Part shown: positions 1 to 12,300 of the stretch, in pieces | Position numbering within the stretch: the first letter of the stretch is position 1 | Layout of the letters: every line of letters starts with the position of its first letter | Notes under the pieces: model-generated | What the model saw: the letters and a program-made list of their open reading frames with translations, nothing else | Told to the model about the DNA's origin: nothing | Database searches by the model: none | Program-made: the position numbers and the translations under genes | From: Atherix ibis | Taxonomy: Eukaryota > Arthropoda > Insecta > Diptera > Athericidae | Direction: 5' to 3' | Length of the DNA: 64,000 bases | Assembly (NCBI GenBank): GCA_958298945.1 | Contig: OY282607.1 | Span: forward strand, 89,101,270-89,165,269

Positions 1-548
1 AAAGCCTTTCGAGCTTTTCCACGCGACTGTTCCGAGATTTATTGGTATCATATCTCATTCAGATGGATTTAGTAAAAAGTGAAAGAGGTTTTATTGTATA
101 CGATTGTGTGCTAAATAGAAAATATAAAAAAAAATTACTTGTTTTATTACTTGTGCCATGGTAAATCAACCGATAAAACGACTATTTTGGTGGTAGTATT
201 ACAAGTACTCGTATCTCTTTATATGTTTAATTTCTTTTAAATAAATGTAAAGCATAAAAATGTATATTTTTTTGGTATATCAGAAAAGAATTGACTTTAT
301 TAAATATGAGTGCCAATTCAAAAAAGGGGCGGGGGGGGGTTAGAATAGCAATTTTACCAATTTTTTATTATCTTTTGGAGAAAATTATATTTCAAATTTT
401 TTTTCTTAATTCTGATAAAATTAAAATCTTTTTTTAATTCTTATATAAAAGAAAAGTTTTTTTCCATCTTTATATCCTTTTAAATTCTCTACTAATATGT
501 TTTTCTCTAAGTATTTTCTATTCAAAAATTTCAATAAACATTTTTAAT
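1..548. other. AT-rich non-coding sequence
   Basis: No open frame or recognisable repeat beyond A/T runs. A short G-run lies near 327-340. It forms the left flank of the nested mariner pair that follows. Confidence 0.5.
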
Positions 549-554
549 TACGAT

Positions 555-1848
555 ATATAAGTTGTAGTAAAAAGAAATCCATTATTTTTGCATTAAATTG
601 AAGGTTTTATTTAGTATAGATAGGAAGATACGATTTAGGTCAAATATGCACCGTTTTGTTCGATAAATTGTTACCATTTTGGAGGTACTCGTAATTTTAT
701 AATGACTCTCTCATAGAAACCCTCGTCCCTATTGGCAAAAAACTGGGACAGTCGATTTTCACAATCTTCTCTTGAGGCGAATTTTTCACCTGCAAAATCA
801 TTCGTCATAGACAGGAAGACGTGGTAATCACTTGGTGCAAGGTCCGGACTACAAGATGCATAAGAACATCCCAACCCAGGTCCCGGAACTTCTGGCGAGT
901 CACTATCGTTGTATGCGGCCTGGCGTTGTCCTGATGGAACACAATTCCTCTCCTATTGGCCAAAGCTGGCCGCTTCTGGGCGATTGCTTCTTTCAGACGG
1001 TCCAATTGTTAACAGTATAGGTCCGAATTGAGAGTTCGGCCGTAGAGAAGCTGCTCATAGTAGATGATTCCCTGCCAGTCCCACGAAACACACAGCAAAA
1101 CCTTCCTGGCTGTCAATCCTGGCTTGACCACCGTTTGCGCCGGGTGACCGCGATTTGACCACGACCGTTGTCGCTTGAGGTTGTCGTAAGTTACCCACTT
1201 TTCATCACCAGTAACCACCCGCTTCAGAAATGGATCGATATTGTTGCGGTTCAGCAGCGATTCGCAGATAGAAATTCGGTCCATGATTTTTTTTTGCGAT
1301 AACTCGTGTTATGGTTCCAAAAAGCTTCTTTTTGTATCCAGCCTTATTTAAGTGGTTTCAAACGGTTTTTTGTGCAATGTTTACCTCCTGGGTAATCGAA
1401 ACGGTAATTACGTGACGGTCGGACTCGACGATTTCCATTATTTTATCGACATTTTCGACAATTGGCCTTCCAGAGCGTGGTGCATCTTCGACATCAAAAT
1501 TATTGGAACGGAATCGACGAAACTAAAATTGCGCATGATTGACTGTTACAGTATCAGGACCATAAACACTATTCACATTTTCAGCTGCCTGGCTTTCGTT
1601 TTCGCCTTTATCGAAGAAAAACTGTAAAATATGCCGTATTTTCTCTTTGTTGGTGTCCATCTTTGACGCGTGCTAAAAAAATACTGAGCTAAGTAATCAC
1701 AAAACTGTATCAAAAATTTTTTTAGTACAAAATTATATCATTCTAACGCCATCTAGTGCAACCCGATCGCACTTTCACAACGGGAGATACAGACTGCTAA
1801 AGCCATCTATTGGCAAAATAATGGATTTCTTTTTACTACAACTTATAT
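555..1848 (-). mobile_element. Family A mariner, full length but decayed (mellifera-type)
   Basis: A complete mariner-sized element of about 1.29 kb. Near-perfect terminal inverted repeats of at least 32 bp are seen: ATATAAGTTGTAGTAAAAAG at 555 and its reverse complement ending at 1848. The ends read TATA on both sides, fitting insertion at a TA dinucleotide. The transposase lies on the minus strand and is broken. Residue patterns (TGDEKWV, SDLYC-QLDRLKEAI, HQDNARPHT, SPDLAPSDYH) are those of mellifera-subfamily mariners; the subfamily name comes from recalled family motifs. The high-coordinate end abuts, and probably interrupts, the end of the family B element that continues to 2695. Confidence 0.85.
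635..1660 (-). pseudogene. Family A mariner transposase pseudogene (DD34D)
   Basis: A cut-and-paste transposase that would cleave and rejoin element ends at TA sites. Read from the ATG at 1660 downward, it starts MDTNKEKIRHILQFFF and shows the N-terminal helix-turn-helix region, DAPRSGRP, TGDEKW (first Asp), HQDNARPHT (second Asp), SPDLAPSDY (third Asp) and a QNGAYLT terminus at about 635. Breaks are visible: stop codons in the N-terminal half, a frameshift near 1285, a CAA-to-TAA change near 1007, loss of several bases near 868 just before SPDLAP, and a stop after PPKW near 671. The full frame would be about 340 codons, the normal mariner size. It cannot make functional protein. Confidence 0.85.
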
Positions 1849-2695
1849 GTTCAAAAAATATCGGGAATTTAGTGTTTTTCAAAAATTATTTATTTATTCA
1901 TGAATAACTATTTTGTCCCCTTCAAAGTTATCCCCAGCAGATATTATAAAATTGTTCCAACGTTTTTCCCAACCCTCGAAGCACTTCAAAAAATTATTTT
2001 TTATGATCTTGTTCAGCTCCTCCTTCGATGCCGTCTTTATCTCCTCAATCGTAGCGTAGCATTGTCCTTTTATGGGGCTCTTCAGTTTCGGGAACAAGAA
2101 AAAGTCATAGGGGGCCAGATCTGGGGAATACGATGGCTGCGGCATTATGAGTGTATTTTTTTTGGCCAAAAATTCGTGCACAAGCAACGATGCGTGAGCA
2201 GGGGCGCATAACTTGCAAGTAATATTCCTTATTATCCGTTCTACCCTGTGGTAAGAACTCATGATGCACAATGCTCCTGCAATCAAAGAAAACTGTAAGC
2301 AAAACCTTCACATTCGACCGAACTTGGCACGCTTTTTTCGGTCTTGGCTCGTGCGGCAGCTTCCATTGGGATGGTTGAGCTTTGGTTTTCATGTCATAAC
2401 CATAAACCCATGATTTGTCACCAGTTATTACCCTCTGGAACAAATTAGGTTCTTCGCTCCTTTGCAATGTTAATGCGATGCTGTTTTTGGTTGAAATTGA
2501 TCATAAATCGAAGACGAGCCAAAACACGTGCAAGCAAAGCAGCTGTCAAAAATTAACTGAATATTCAACATGGCCGAACTTGTCGGCATAACTGATAGAC
2601 GTGACTACCAACATAACGGTATAAAAAATCGAAAATCGCTTATACGTAACCCGCGGAAATTCAAAATTCGCGATACTTTTTGAACAGACCTCGTA
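1849..2695 (-). mobile_element. Family B mariner deletion derivative (copy B2)
   Basis: A minus-strand element beginning with TACGAGGTCTGTTCAAAAAG (reverse complement ending at 2695). The other end, tgttcaaaaaatatcggg at 1849, is the matching terminal repeat, cut short where family A inserted. Coding remnants include TGDKSWVYGYD, KLPHEPRPKKA, APAHASLLV, YSPDLAPYDFFLF and a CFEGWEKRWNN C-terminus. Relative to a normal mariner of about 1.3 kb it lacks the helix-turn-helix part and a second segment containing the central catalytic Asp, so it is non-autonomous. Sister copies lie at 17358 and 19188. Confidence 0.8.
1894..2467 (-). pseudogene. Family B transposase remnant, catalytic domain with deletions
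   Basis: Two overlapping minus-strand frames (2467 to about 2105, then 2286 to 1894) carry the transposase core. The first gives TGDKSWVYGYD (first catalytic Asp) and FFDCRSIVHHEF. The second gives APAHASLLVHEFLAKKN, YSPDLAPYDFFLFPKLK (third Asp) and the C-terminus. A direct jump from VMRP to the APAH segment removes the HHDN motif with the second catalytic Asp. Because of this and the frame change, no active enzyme is expected. Confidence 0.8.
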
Positions 2696-5600
2696 TAACT
2701 AAAGTTTATAATTTCTTCTACACATATAAAAACAACTAGAATATTTCACATTTGTAATTAAGCACGTTTACTATTTAGAAAAGAATTCATTTAAACAATT
2801 ACCATCGAAAAATTCATTTTGTAGAGCATTTATTCGAAAAGTTGAATTAAAATTAAATTAATCAACATCAATCCATGAAACGCATGTGAATGTCAGCAAA
2901 TTTTCTAGTTGTCAGTGAAATTCATCATTCGTCTTGTCACTGAGCACAGAATATTTGTAAAAAGAAAAAAAAAATGTTTTCCTATGCTGTATTCTAGTTG
3001 CATTTTTCCAGTTGTCATGTTATTCGATATTATTCTTCCCTATTCTAGAATTCAGGAAGCTGAAAAATGGTTTGGTATTTTTAACCACCTACACTTAATC
3101 GGTACATGTGTCCAATGCCAAGAATGACTGGAATTAGTTTCTGGTTAATGCAGTCCTTTTCTGTTGCCTCTGAAAGAAGGGTTCCAAATTCGCTAGGATA
3201 TAAGCAAAATATTTGCTGTGACATTGCCCTTGCATATTTACGCGCAGCCTAGGGAATCAGCCACAATACGAAAATAGAAATTTCCATTCGTTTGGAATCG
3301 GATTTTTGCAATTCATCTGTCACCAGTTGACATGTCGGGTCCGAGATCATAGTGAATTTAAAATAATTTTTTTTTACACATACGCGTAGTCCTTGGTCAT
3401 AAAGTTCCCTCACCTACCCTGTGGGTAACAAAACACTTTGACAGAAAATGCAATCAAACGAAATGAACAGTAGTGCCCATCATTTAATAACACGAACAGA
3501 GGGGATCTATGCAAAAAAAAAGGCGAAGGACTGTATGTACTGCGGCTTCAGGATATGTGAACGACATCTGTGCGTTTAATACAAATTTAATTAGATATAG
3601 TCGGTGAGGCCTCAGGGAATCCGTTTTGGTATTGTGCAGCAGCGAACATGAACTGTACGGCGACTCTGGGGAACTACAATACCTACAAGTAAAACGAAAC
3701 GGAAGTGAACATAATAGTAGAGCCATCCTTAGATGCGACGCATAGCTATAAATCCTATAGAAGCCAGGATACGGGACTGTACAGATAGTAACTACAATTG
3801 TACAATCTGCACCATTTGTTCGCTACTTTCTATTCGACTATCTCGGGGAGCAAATCGGTACAATACAACATCGAATCACTAATACAAACACGAATTTTTG
3901 ATGATACCTATTTCTGTATTTATCTACTAGTACGTTTAACGTTTACCGATTAAGAAAATATGCATGAAGAATGAGAACGAAATGTCAAAGAGCAAAGGAA
4001 GGCATTCCATTCTAAAATTGTCCTTACTTTTGTCTAGCATGTATTTTCTATTATTGCCCTTTGGGGTTATTCATCATCCCTTCATTGTATTTCGGTTGTT
4101 GTATTTGTTCGAATCACGTACTTCTTGTACGCTAAATATAACCGGTCTTATGAGTACTGGATACGAGATAAATTAGATAATCAAAGCCTTAAAGACATTG
4201 TGTTCCAATGTCAGATGATAGAAACGACAGGGACAAAGTACATCCCTGATGGCGGAGGCGGAGAATTTAGACTTAATATAATTTCTCATGTTGACATTTG
4301 TTTGGGGTGTAATTATATGTTAAGGGTTGAATAATACGATGATAATGAAGACCCCCTGAGGCGGTCCAATTGTAAAATTTACCCCCCACCATACACTCGA
4401 TTATCAGCGGGAGTCTTTTAAATTGTTAGATCTTTTCTATAAAATCAGCTAACATTTTCCAATGGGATTGCACTCACGAGTTATTGCTTAATAATTGAGT
4501 GAAGACTTGTTCAAAACAAGATACATGATGGCCATATTAATTGTTTAATAAGGCATAGATACGAAGTTAAATCCTGAGTGGTTTTAATATATTCTCCAGG
4601 ATATATTCTTCTGTGTCAATAAAATTCAACTACATATACTTTATGTCATGCAGAGATTTAAATATTGTAAATAGTTTTGGTTCAAGTTTGAAATGACTTC
4701 TTAACATTCACTTATGAGTGGAAATTTTCCGTAAGAAAGAAGATAAAATTTGGTCATATATGCTGACTTGTAAGCAAAATGGAACTTAGATGAAATTTGA
4801 AAAGAAAAATTGTCGAAACTCAAATTCGTTAAATTTTCTCATAAACTGAATATTTTCATTTAATTAATAATTTGTGGATTTGGAACGTGTTAAAAATAGT
4901 TTTTCTTTGAAAAAAAAAAAAAAATTTATAGATAATATTTTTGTACTGGCGACTGGATCAACTTTCCGAGATATCGTAACCCAGATCAGAGACACCATTG
5001 CCAACTCTCCAATGGCGCAGGCATTTCTTCGTATAAATCCACCATGTCTCCACATTTGCAGGAAACGTAAATGCCTGGGTTTTTTCACTATCAATGGAAG
5101 AAAATGGCATTTATAAATCGACAACAGATTTGATAATACTATCCACAAATGGGTAAGGTTTTGGGCAGTAGTGAGTATAAGGTCAGATAGGGTGAGGCTA
5201 TTAGAGTAAGTAATGCCCTCCTGGATGGTGCTTTGCTCTGTTTCATCACTTTCTGTGCCAGAATGCCAATAGCATAGTTAAGGTGTGTCAAAGCAGCTGT
5301 TAACCATTGCATCAGACTAGCCAGTGAAGCTTATCCGAATTCTCCGGTGGAGTCAATCCTAGTTGAAACTGGTCGAAAACCCATCTCTCTGTATCTTCAT
5401 AAAAGCCCGAATCAGAATTATTTATAATAATATTTGCTTTAATAATTAATTTAGTCAAAACTATTATAACTACACCAAACTCGGAAAGAAATGCATTCTC
5501 CTTATCGCTAATAACTTCGACGTAAGAGACAAATCCTAACACTTTCTTCCTTTACTTCCAAAGCTTCCTTCCATATTAAAATTGAAAGCCATGATTGGAA

Positions 5601-5799
5601 ACGCCGTTTAGAATATCTACGCCTCTAAATAGGTTTAAAAAGGTTTTCACTGACCCGTCTACCTACAGGCAACTATTTTTCGTACAACCACATGGGCTCG
5701 GATGCAGCGACCAACCTTAATATAACTTTTTTTTTTTTATTGAGGTTAATGGAATCCAAATCCGTGATCTGCATTATGGAATCTTTCCGTATATAGCAT
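2696..5799. other. Non-coding stretch, no recognisable gene
   Basis: Mixed AT-rich sequence. Short open frames exist (80 codons on minus at 3484-3726, 80 on plus at 4874-5116, 76 on minus at 5312-5542), but none has a recognisable domain and several overlap on both strands, as chance frames do. Somewhat GC-richer patches at about 3500-3750 and 4930-5110 could be old repeat remnants; I could not place them. Confidence 0.4.
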
Positions 5800-7160
5800 G
5801 TCTTTTTTTTCTGTTTAGATTAATGAGGTACAGGGGGAAACTTTCAAAAGGTACTCGCCTGGAAGTTTTTCCTGCCAGGCGAGTTATGCTGGATTTTTAC
5901 CTGGCTAAAACCTAACCTGCACCTCTGATCTTGCTCCCGGAACGATGGTTCCCCGGCGGCACTCCTTGTATATACTACTTCGCCGGGGCGTTCTTGTTTG
6001 ATGCTACTGCTGTCCCGATGTTATGACGCCTCGCGGCCTATTCTTCGTACGTTGTGTGGAGATCCTTGATAATGGATTCCGCGTACTCTGCAATTCTGTT
6101 CCAAGCCGATTGGGTCTTCAGCATGCACTACACTATATTTTCTGGACTGATGGAACGGTCCAGATTTCTCTCCAGCTCCACCCGCGTCTCCTCGTAGAGA
6201 GGGCACTGGAAGAACACGTGTTCTGCGTCTTCGATGACAGTTTGGGGAGTCAGTTCTCTTGAATCTGTGCAAGTATGCCCGAAAGCATACATGCCCAGTC
6301 AAGAGTTGGGTGATGTAATACCCGACTTCCCCGTGCAGGCGAGTGACCCATTTGGTGACATCTGGGATCAGTCGATGAGTCCACCGACCCTTCGTCGAGC
6401 TGTCCCATCTTTCTTGCCAGAGGCGAAGACTCTCGGGTCTCTCTTCTTCACAGAGGACCTTTCGCCGCTCTTCCTTCTTCCTACGATGTTGGCGTTCTCG
6501 CTCTCCTGCCAGGATGTCGATGGGTGGGCATGATGCCACGACGTTGACCGCATCTTGTGATACCGTTCGGTATGCTGATGCCACTCTGATCGCTGAGAGC
6601 CGCTGGACTGATGACATTGTCTTGCGATATGTTGTTAGCTCTAGCGATTTCGCCCACACTGGTGCTCCGTATAGCAGGACGGAGGTAACTACAGTTGCCA
6701 GTAGTCGTCTTCGAATTTGCCTGGGGCCTCCGATATTGGGCATTATCCGCGAAAGCGCGCCCTGTACTGCTGATGCCTTCCTGCTCGCCCTGGAGATGTG
6801 CTTCTTGTAGTTGAGTCTGGCATCCAAGACCACCCCTAGATACCGGATGTAGGGTAGCGACCGGATGTCGTGATCGCCTACTCTTATGGTGATGGTCTCC
6901 ATTTTCTTCCGGCTACTTACAAGGAGTGCCTCGGTCTTATTTTCCGCCAAAGACAGGTCTGCCGATGTCATCCACTGCCTTATGCTCCGGATGGTGGCGG
7001 AGAATGCGGCTTCCAGTTCCTCTAGGTGTTTGGCTACCAGGACAACCGCTACGTCGTCCGCGAAAGCCACGAGCGTTGTGTTCGTCGGTAATTGCAGATG
7101 GAGTAGGCCGTCGTACATGACGTTCCACAAGAGTGGCCCCAGTACAGAGCCCTCGTATAT
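5800..7160 (-). mobile_element. 5'-truncated R1-like non-LTR retrotransposon
   Basis: The 3' part of a LINE: the reverse transcriptase C-terminal half plus a GC-richer 3' untranslated region (about 5800-6038). Coding sequence begins abruptly near 7159 at a GSVLGPLLWN motif, the conserved block just before the RT active site, showing 5' truncation as expected from incomplete target-primed reverse transcription. Base composition is clearly richer in G and C than the surroundings. It abuts an opposite-strand LINE fragment at about 7160-7170. The R1-clade assignment comes from general motif resemblance and is tentative; RT identity is firm. Confidence 0.8.
6021..7130 (-). pseudogene. Reverse transcriptase C-terminal part, frameshifted
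   Basis: An open frame of 369 codons. Early residues give the RT active-site block FADDVAVV (YADD equivalent), then LAENKTEALLVSS, YLGVVLDARLNYKKH and LYGAPVWAKSL, which are standard LINE RT motifs. The C-terminal region QLLTGHVCFRAYLHRF precedes the usual zinc-knuckle segment. There the frame shifts: after DSPNC (about 6240) the open frame is out of phase, while another frame resumes EDAEHVFFQCPLYEET and runs to TYEE with one in-frame stop. The enzyme would copy element RNA into DNA at nicked target sites; this copy lacks its endonuclease and N-terminal RT parts and is dead. Confidence 0.85.
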
Positions 7161-7164
7161 AACA

Positions 7165-7860
7165 TGTCTGTATTATGAAGTATTATTATATTTAATGATA
7201 GCCAAGCCGCCCTACTCAACAATAAAAGAAGTGTGGAGTTAATGTGGGAATCATGGGAAATGAATGTATGTTACTGATCAGTTGTTGACAGAAATTCTCC
7301 GGTGTCCTATGCTCACAACAATCCCTTATATGTCTCTCCTATTAATAGAATGGCAAACAACATCCTCAGACATATGTAAAAATACAGGCTAGACTAACAA
7401 TGAATTGACTAACTATCAAAAAACCGGTCAACTCAATATCCTTACCAAAATTCTGGGTACGAAAACTGCTCAGAATTCAAATAGGCTATACACTTCTCAC
7501 TAATAACTTTCTTTTTTAGAAGCACACTCGCCCCATCTGCCAATCTGGTTGTGTTCTACTAACTATTCCATATATTTTGAGCAAATGCCAGTAAGCTGAG
7601 AATTTCTTTCCGAGCAAGGTTCCTCCCATTGTGGAGCTCCTACTTCTAAATCCAACAATTTCACATCCAAGACCACTTTTTAACTTGATCAAACTTACTA
7701 AAAACAGACCAGGTTCGTTTAGAGAACTCATAACTTCCACTCACTCGATACTTGTATCTCTAAGAGACCCTACAGCAAACAAAAAAAATTATAACAAACT
7801 TTTTCAAATAAAACTGATTGATAATATTCTGCTCAGGTAAGAAATTATCCTCATAAGAAA
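7165..7860 (+). mobile_element. LINE fragment with RNase H domain (I/Jockey-like), degenerate
   Basis: A plus-strand remnant read across frames. Near 7185 the frame gives IFNDSQAALL, the DSQAAL signature of retrotransposon RNase H, followed near 7240 by HVGIMGNE-like sequence. From about 7445 to 7720 it shows LRIQIGYTLLTNNFLF, TRPICQSGC and TIPYILSKCQ, matching the region after RNase H in I/Jockey-type elements (LRIGHTRLT, zinc-type cysteines, VEHILxECP). Stops and frame changes are frequent. It is a 5'-truncated, long-dead insertion. Clade assignment is tentative. Confidence 0.6.
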
Positions 7861-8084
7861 AATTGCATTGTATTATTCCATACTCAGAAGTTTAGAAATG
7901 GTTGAGAATATCGAACATTTCGCGATATAATCGATCCGATTAGGTGTTCCTTAGGGTAGCCTCTTTGGTCCTATATTATATATATACCATTTGCACCAAT
8001 AATAATCTTATAAAGGGTTTTCGAATAAGAGTGATATGATTTCTTTTTTTAAAAAAATACACTAATTGTTAAGAAAATTCAAAT

Positions 8085-9180
8085 GATTTTTTTTTATTGT
8101 AAAGTACAATCGATACAATTAAGTTCGGAATAAAACGTCATTCAAATGAAACGAATTCCATGAACCTAATTCTCGAGCACTTTTTCCACTAAATCAAGTC
8201 GTATGTCATGAATAGCACATTCAATATTGACTTCTAAAGCTTGAAGAGGGTCTGGTTTATTGCTGAAGACCAATAACTTCAAATAACCCCACAAGAAATA
8301 GTCTAATGGTGTTAAATCATAACTTCTTGGAGGCCATTCAATGTCACAATTTCTTGAAATAATCGAATCTCCGAACTTTTTGCGCAATAATTCGGTTATT
8401 GCACGTGCTGTGTGGCACGTAGCCCCGTCTTGTTGGAACCAGATGTTGTCCAGATCAACTTCTTCCAATTAATAAAAAGTTGGTTATCATTGATTTATAC
8501 CGCTCTCTATTGACAGTAACGGTGTTACCAGCTTCATTTCGAAAGAAGTACGGACCGATGATTCCACCAGACCAAAAAGCATACCAAACTGTCAATTTAG
8601 GTGAATGTAAGCGACAGTTGTGTTTATTTACCGCACCACTCAGATAAAAGTGAGCCTCATCGGAGAAGATGATTTTCTTTTAAAAAAAACCTTATCGTTT
8701 TCAAGTTGTTCCAAGACAAAATCAGCAAATTCATGACGTTTCCGTTGGTCCAATGGGTTCAGTTCTTGAGTGATAACAATTTTATATGGATGCAAACCCA
8801 AATCTTTTCTCAAAATCCGCCAGATTGTGGTTTGAGACAGTCCCAAATTCTTGAGAACGCCTTGGAATCGACAAATTGCGGTCTTCAGTAACACTTGCTT
8901 GAACGGCAGCAATATTTTCATTACTTCGAGTGGTTCTTTGTCTTATTGGTACTTGAACATTATGTAAAGAAAATGTACGCTCGAAATTTTTAATAATTCG
9001 ACGAATAGCGAGCACAGTTGGACGATTATTACGACCATAAAATGGCAAAAGCGCACGAAAAGTTGCAATTGAAGAACGATTATTTTGATAATAAAATTGA
9101 ATAATTTGTAAACGTTGTTCTTTCGTATATCTCTCCATGATAAAATTGTAAACATTATAAAATACAATTAAAAAAAATGA
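8085..9180 (-). mobile_element. Family C mariner-like element (D,D41D, rosa-type), decayed
   Basis: A near-complete transposase remnant of about 1 kb. Counting from QQDGAT to LTPLD gives 41 residues between the second and third catalytic Asp, the spacing that defines D,D41D (rosa-type) mariner-like elements. Possible ends are weak: both show a T-run followed by ATTGTA (about 8086-8101 and 9157-9176), which is low complexity. Related but more decayed copies lie at about 13217, 18545, 20150 and 33490, so the family was once abundant here. Confidence 0.7.
8166..9138 (-). pseudogene. D,D41D transposase pseudogene
   Basis: From the ATG at 9138 the frame gives MERYTKEQRLQIIQFYYQNN and a helix-turn-helix region, then shifts near 8880 into NLGLSQTTIWRILRKDLGLHPY and NPLDQRKRHEFADFVLEQLE. 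It shifts again near 8695, entering FSDEAHF (first Asp), VNKHNCR, GIIGPYFFRNEAGN and NRERYKSMI, and once more near 8470 into LDNIWFQQDGATCHTARA (second Asp), WPPRSYDLTPLDYFLWGYLK (third Asp) and LVEKVLEN before the stop at 8166. At least three frameshifts make it non-functional, but all three catalytic Asp residues are still readable. Confidence 0.8.
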
Positions 9181-9196
9181 CAGATCATGACATATT

Positions 9197-9332
9197 GCAA
9201 ATGGCCAAAACGTTACTTAGAAATATTATCACTCCTATTGGAAAACCCTATAGTAATAAATCTTTAATAGTAACATATATCGATGATATTATAATTCTAG
9301 CTCATCACAAAAGCATTCACTATCCCTAAAAC
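9197..9332 (+). pseudogene. Scrap of reverse transcriptase (YIDDI motif)
   Basis: A short plus-strand frame contains GKPYSNKSLIVTYIDDIIIL. The YIDDI block resembles the RT active-site motif of LTR- or DIRS-type retroelements rather than the FADD form of the LINEs nearby. Only about 40 codons are open and no second motif was found, so the call rests on one motif. Confidence 0.3.
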
Positions 9333-12300
9333 TCCCATTACAAAATTAAAGCTAATAATCAGCAACAAATATTGACTTTATAATAGATCACTGAACTCAA
9401 TTTGGACTAAGAAACTTGAATTTTGGCAATCAATCAAATATTTTAAACTCTTCCAAATTCAATCACAAGCATTTAGAGTTCTATATTAAATCGTCAATGT
9501 GCTTTTAATGTGCAAATCATGGCTACGACAGAAAAAGCATAGTTGTAGAAAGTTTTTACAATTTAACCTCATTGTTAGATAATTTAGTAATTATACTATA
9601 CCATAAAATGGCAAACAATACATTAAAGATTATTTATTTGACAACTATAAAATGTGAGTGCTACTTTGTCAAAACTACAAAATGTATAACTTGTAGTTGT
9701 TGATATCAATAAAAATAGTTTAAAATAATAAAGAAATAACTTGAGTGACTATGCGTTACGAGTACTGACCCTTTCGAACCAATAAAAATTTGTTTATTTG
9801 TAAACACAATATCCACTTTTGGTTTCATACTGCCTCTTGCCGATAGTCTAACGACCATTGTAGTAAAACGTAGTTTTTGTCACGTTCCAATGGAGTCTGC
9901 TAATTGTTTATGGGGGACAATGGAAACCATCTTAGGTTAAGTAGTCAGAACTCTCAGTCATAGATTACCTCAAATGTTTTCCATAGTAATTTTTTGAAAT
10001 CATCAGCAGCCAGTTGAAAATTACTTACTCATTTCTACTGTAATCGACACGACGCCACTAAACAAGTCAGTCTCGGAACAATAACCAAACCAAAGCGCAG
10101 ATGCAACATGGACCTCCGCTTACATTATTTAAGCTCAAATCTGGAAGTGTATATGAAAACTAATTAACAACTGGTCACAGATGTGTAATTCTTTCCAAAT
10201 GCCGCAATTAAAAATCGTTGGGGTTAAATCAATAAAATTAATTTTCTAGTGTCATGGAACATGTTGGACTTGGACAGGTGATCAGTTACATTTCTCACTT
10301 TCGTCTGGTGGTCGCATTCATTGAAATTATGCATTTTTGACGTTGTTTTGTTGTTAAACCAAAACTTTAAATGCATTTTAATAGCAAAAATAGGCAAAGG
10401 GGAATATATAAGTTCTGCTGAATAAACTAGAATCATTTGTTAGATAATCAGTCATTTAGAACAATTTTCCAAGTAATCGTATTTTTGTGCATATTCCACT
10501 TTGGTCGTGGTTGAAAAGTGCCTTTGCTAAAGACTGCACTCAACCTGAACATCTTCGTCATCACTCACCGCTCGGCACCAGATTGTGCCGATGGTAATGA
10601 GCCGAACACAGTCCAAATTTGTTCATTTTAATTCGGTGTCATTAATTTTCCGAAGAAGGAATGCCAAAATGAGAAATTACCTTAATAGGCATTCACCATC
10701 CAACCAGCCGCCATTCATTCGTTCACACTGTCCATAGTTGTGTGTTGTCTGCCCTCTGCTAACCGTAAACGTAAACAGTAAAACGTCACGTTAGACAGGA
10801 AAAAAAATGTGGCCGGTGTAATTTTTGGCAAAACCCAAATTAGATTTTATCCTGAAGCATTGCACAACTTCATGATAAATTGTATAATTTCGGTTGTTCA
10901 AATATCAGCAGAATCCACCTCTACTAATGGACTAGTAATGATAAAAAAAAGCTAACCAACTCTTTGAGTACATGAAAATGAACAGACTACAGGATGCTAA
11001 AGGACGAAATGCAGGGAGGAGGGGATATATTCCAAGCAGTAAAAACAAAGCAAATAAAAACTCTTCAAATTGCACTCAATTCGTATTTCTGCCGAATATT
11101 ATTCAAGTCGATTTTTTTTTCGTCTGCAAAGTGTTCTGTTCTTCTTTAAATGCCACTTTCCCATATGAGAAGCGTTTATGATTTGCAACATTCGGCAATG
11201 TAAATTTGATGAAAAAAAAAGGGGCACACGTCTTCCCCTAGTTAAAACCACAAAACAAAAAAAAACTTTGAGTAATAATCCAAAATTATGTTCTCTTATT
11301 TGGCAAGTACTGTCGTACTCATATTCACACTAATACGCATAATAATTCGTTGCTTAACCCTCCTCCACCTTCTTCAAAAAAAAAAAAAAAAAAACAATTT
11401 TTTAGCACGGAATCGTATACATATTTTTGGGTGAATGTGATTTGATTAATCGGTGGGTAAATATTATGAATGCGGAGTAATATTTTTTGGCAATTCTCGT
11501 CATTTATTCTACAAATGTGCGATTCTTAAGTGTGCATAAATTAAAAAGATGAAGTTATTAAGAAAGTGTACGATGATGCCGGCATCCCTTTTTGTAGTTG
11601 GTTCCTGATGGAGTTGAGTGAAAATATTGTTCGGCTTAAGAACGCGGTAGTCAGTTGTTACAGGTTTTTTATATTCATGAATTTTCTGATTCATGAATGT
11701 TGCAGACATTAAGCTGAGTTCATTTTTTATTCCAGACAAAGATGTACATTCCCTTAGAGCAGTCGTTTGGTCGGTCGACTTATTTAAGAGGAAGTCCGTA
11801 GAACCCAAGCAATTAATATGAATTTTGTGAAAAGTTGAAATAAATTCATGAATATAATAAGAACATTAAGTCGACACCGTTCCGCCCTTTTTCAAAATAA
11901 AATAAAAAAAAAAGAGAAATAATTCTGCCCAATGAATTTAGAAACAGACTAAATCTGTAGTCGTCTAAATTTTTATAAAGTTTCTTGCCGATATTATTAT
12001 GCTGCTCGTACTCTCTGTTTGTATGTTTAGCAGTACTTTTATGCTATTCTCTTGACAATTTTTTTTCAATTTGATGGTTCATTTTTACCAGTTTTTTTTT
12101 TCTTCGTTTACTTTTTTTTCTGTCTTGAAAAACAACATTCTCATCAACTTTCACCCCTAATGTATAGAGAGAAGCAATCAAAATCGAATAAACTAAAATG
12201 TGACTTTCATTTATCTCAAATTTGGTTGGTTTTACTGTGAGTGCAGACATAAGTCACTTAGGACATCCTTCTTGGGTATTGTCGATACACAAACGAAGTA

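Noticed and set aside
11509..11808. 99-codon minus-strand frame
   Set aside because: No recognisable domain and composition equal to flanks; chance frame more likely.
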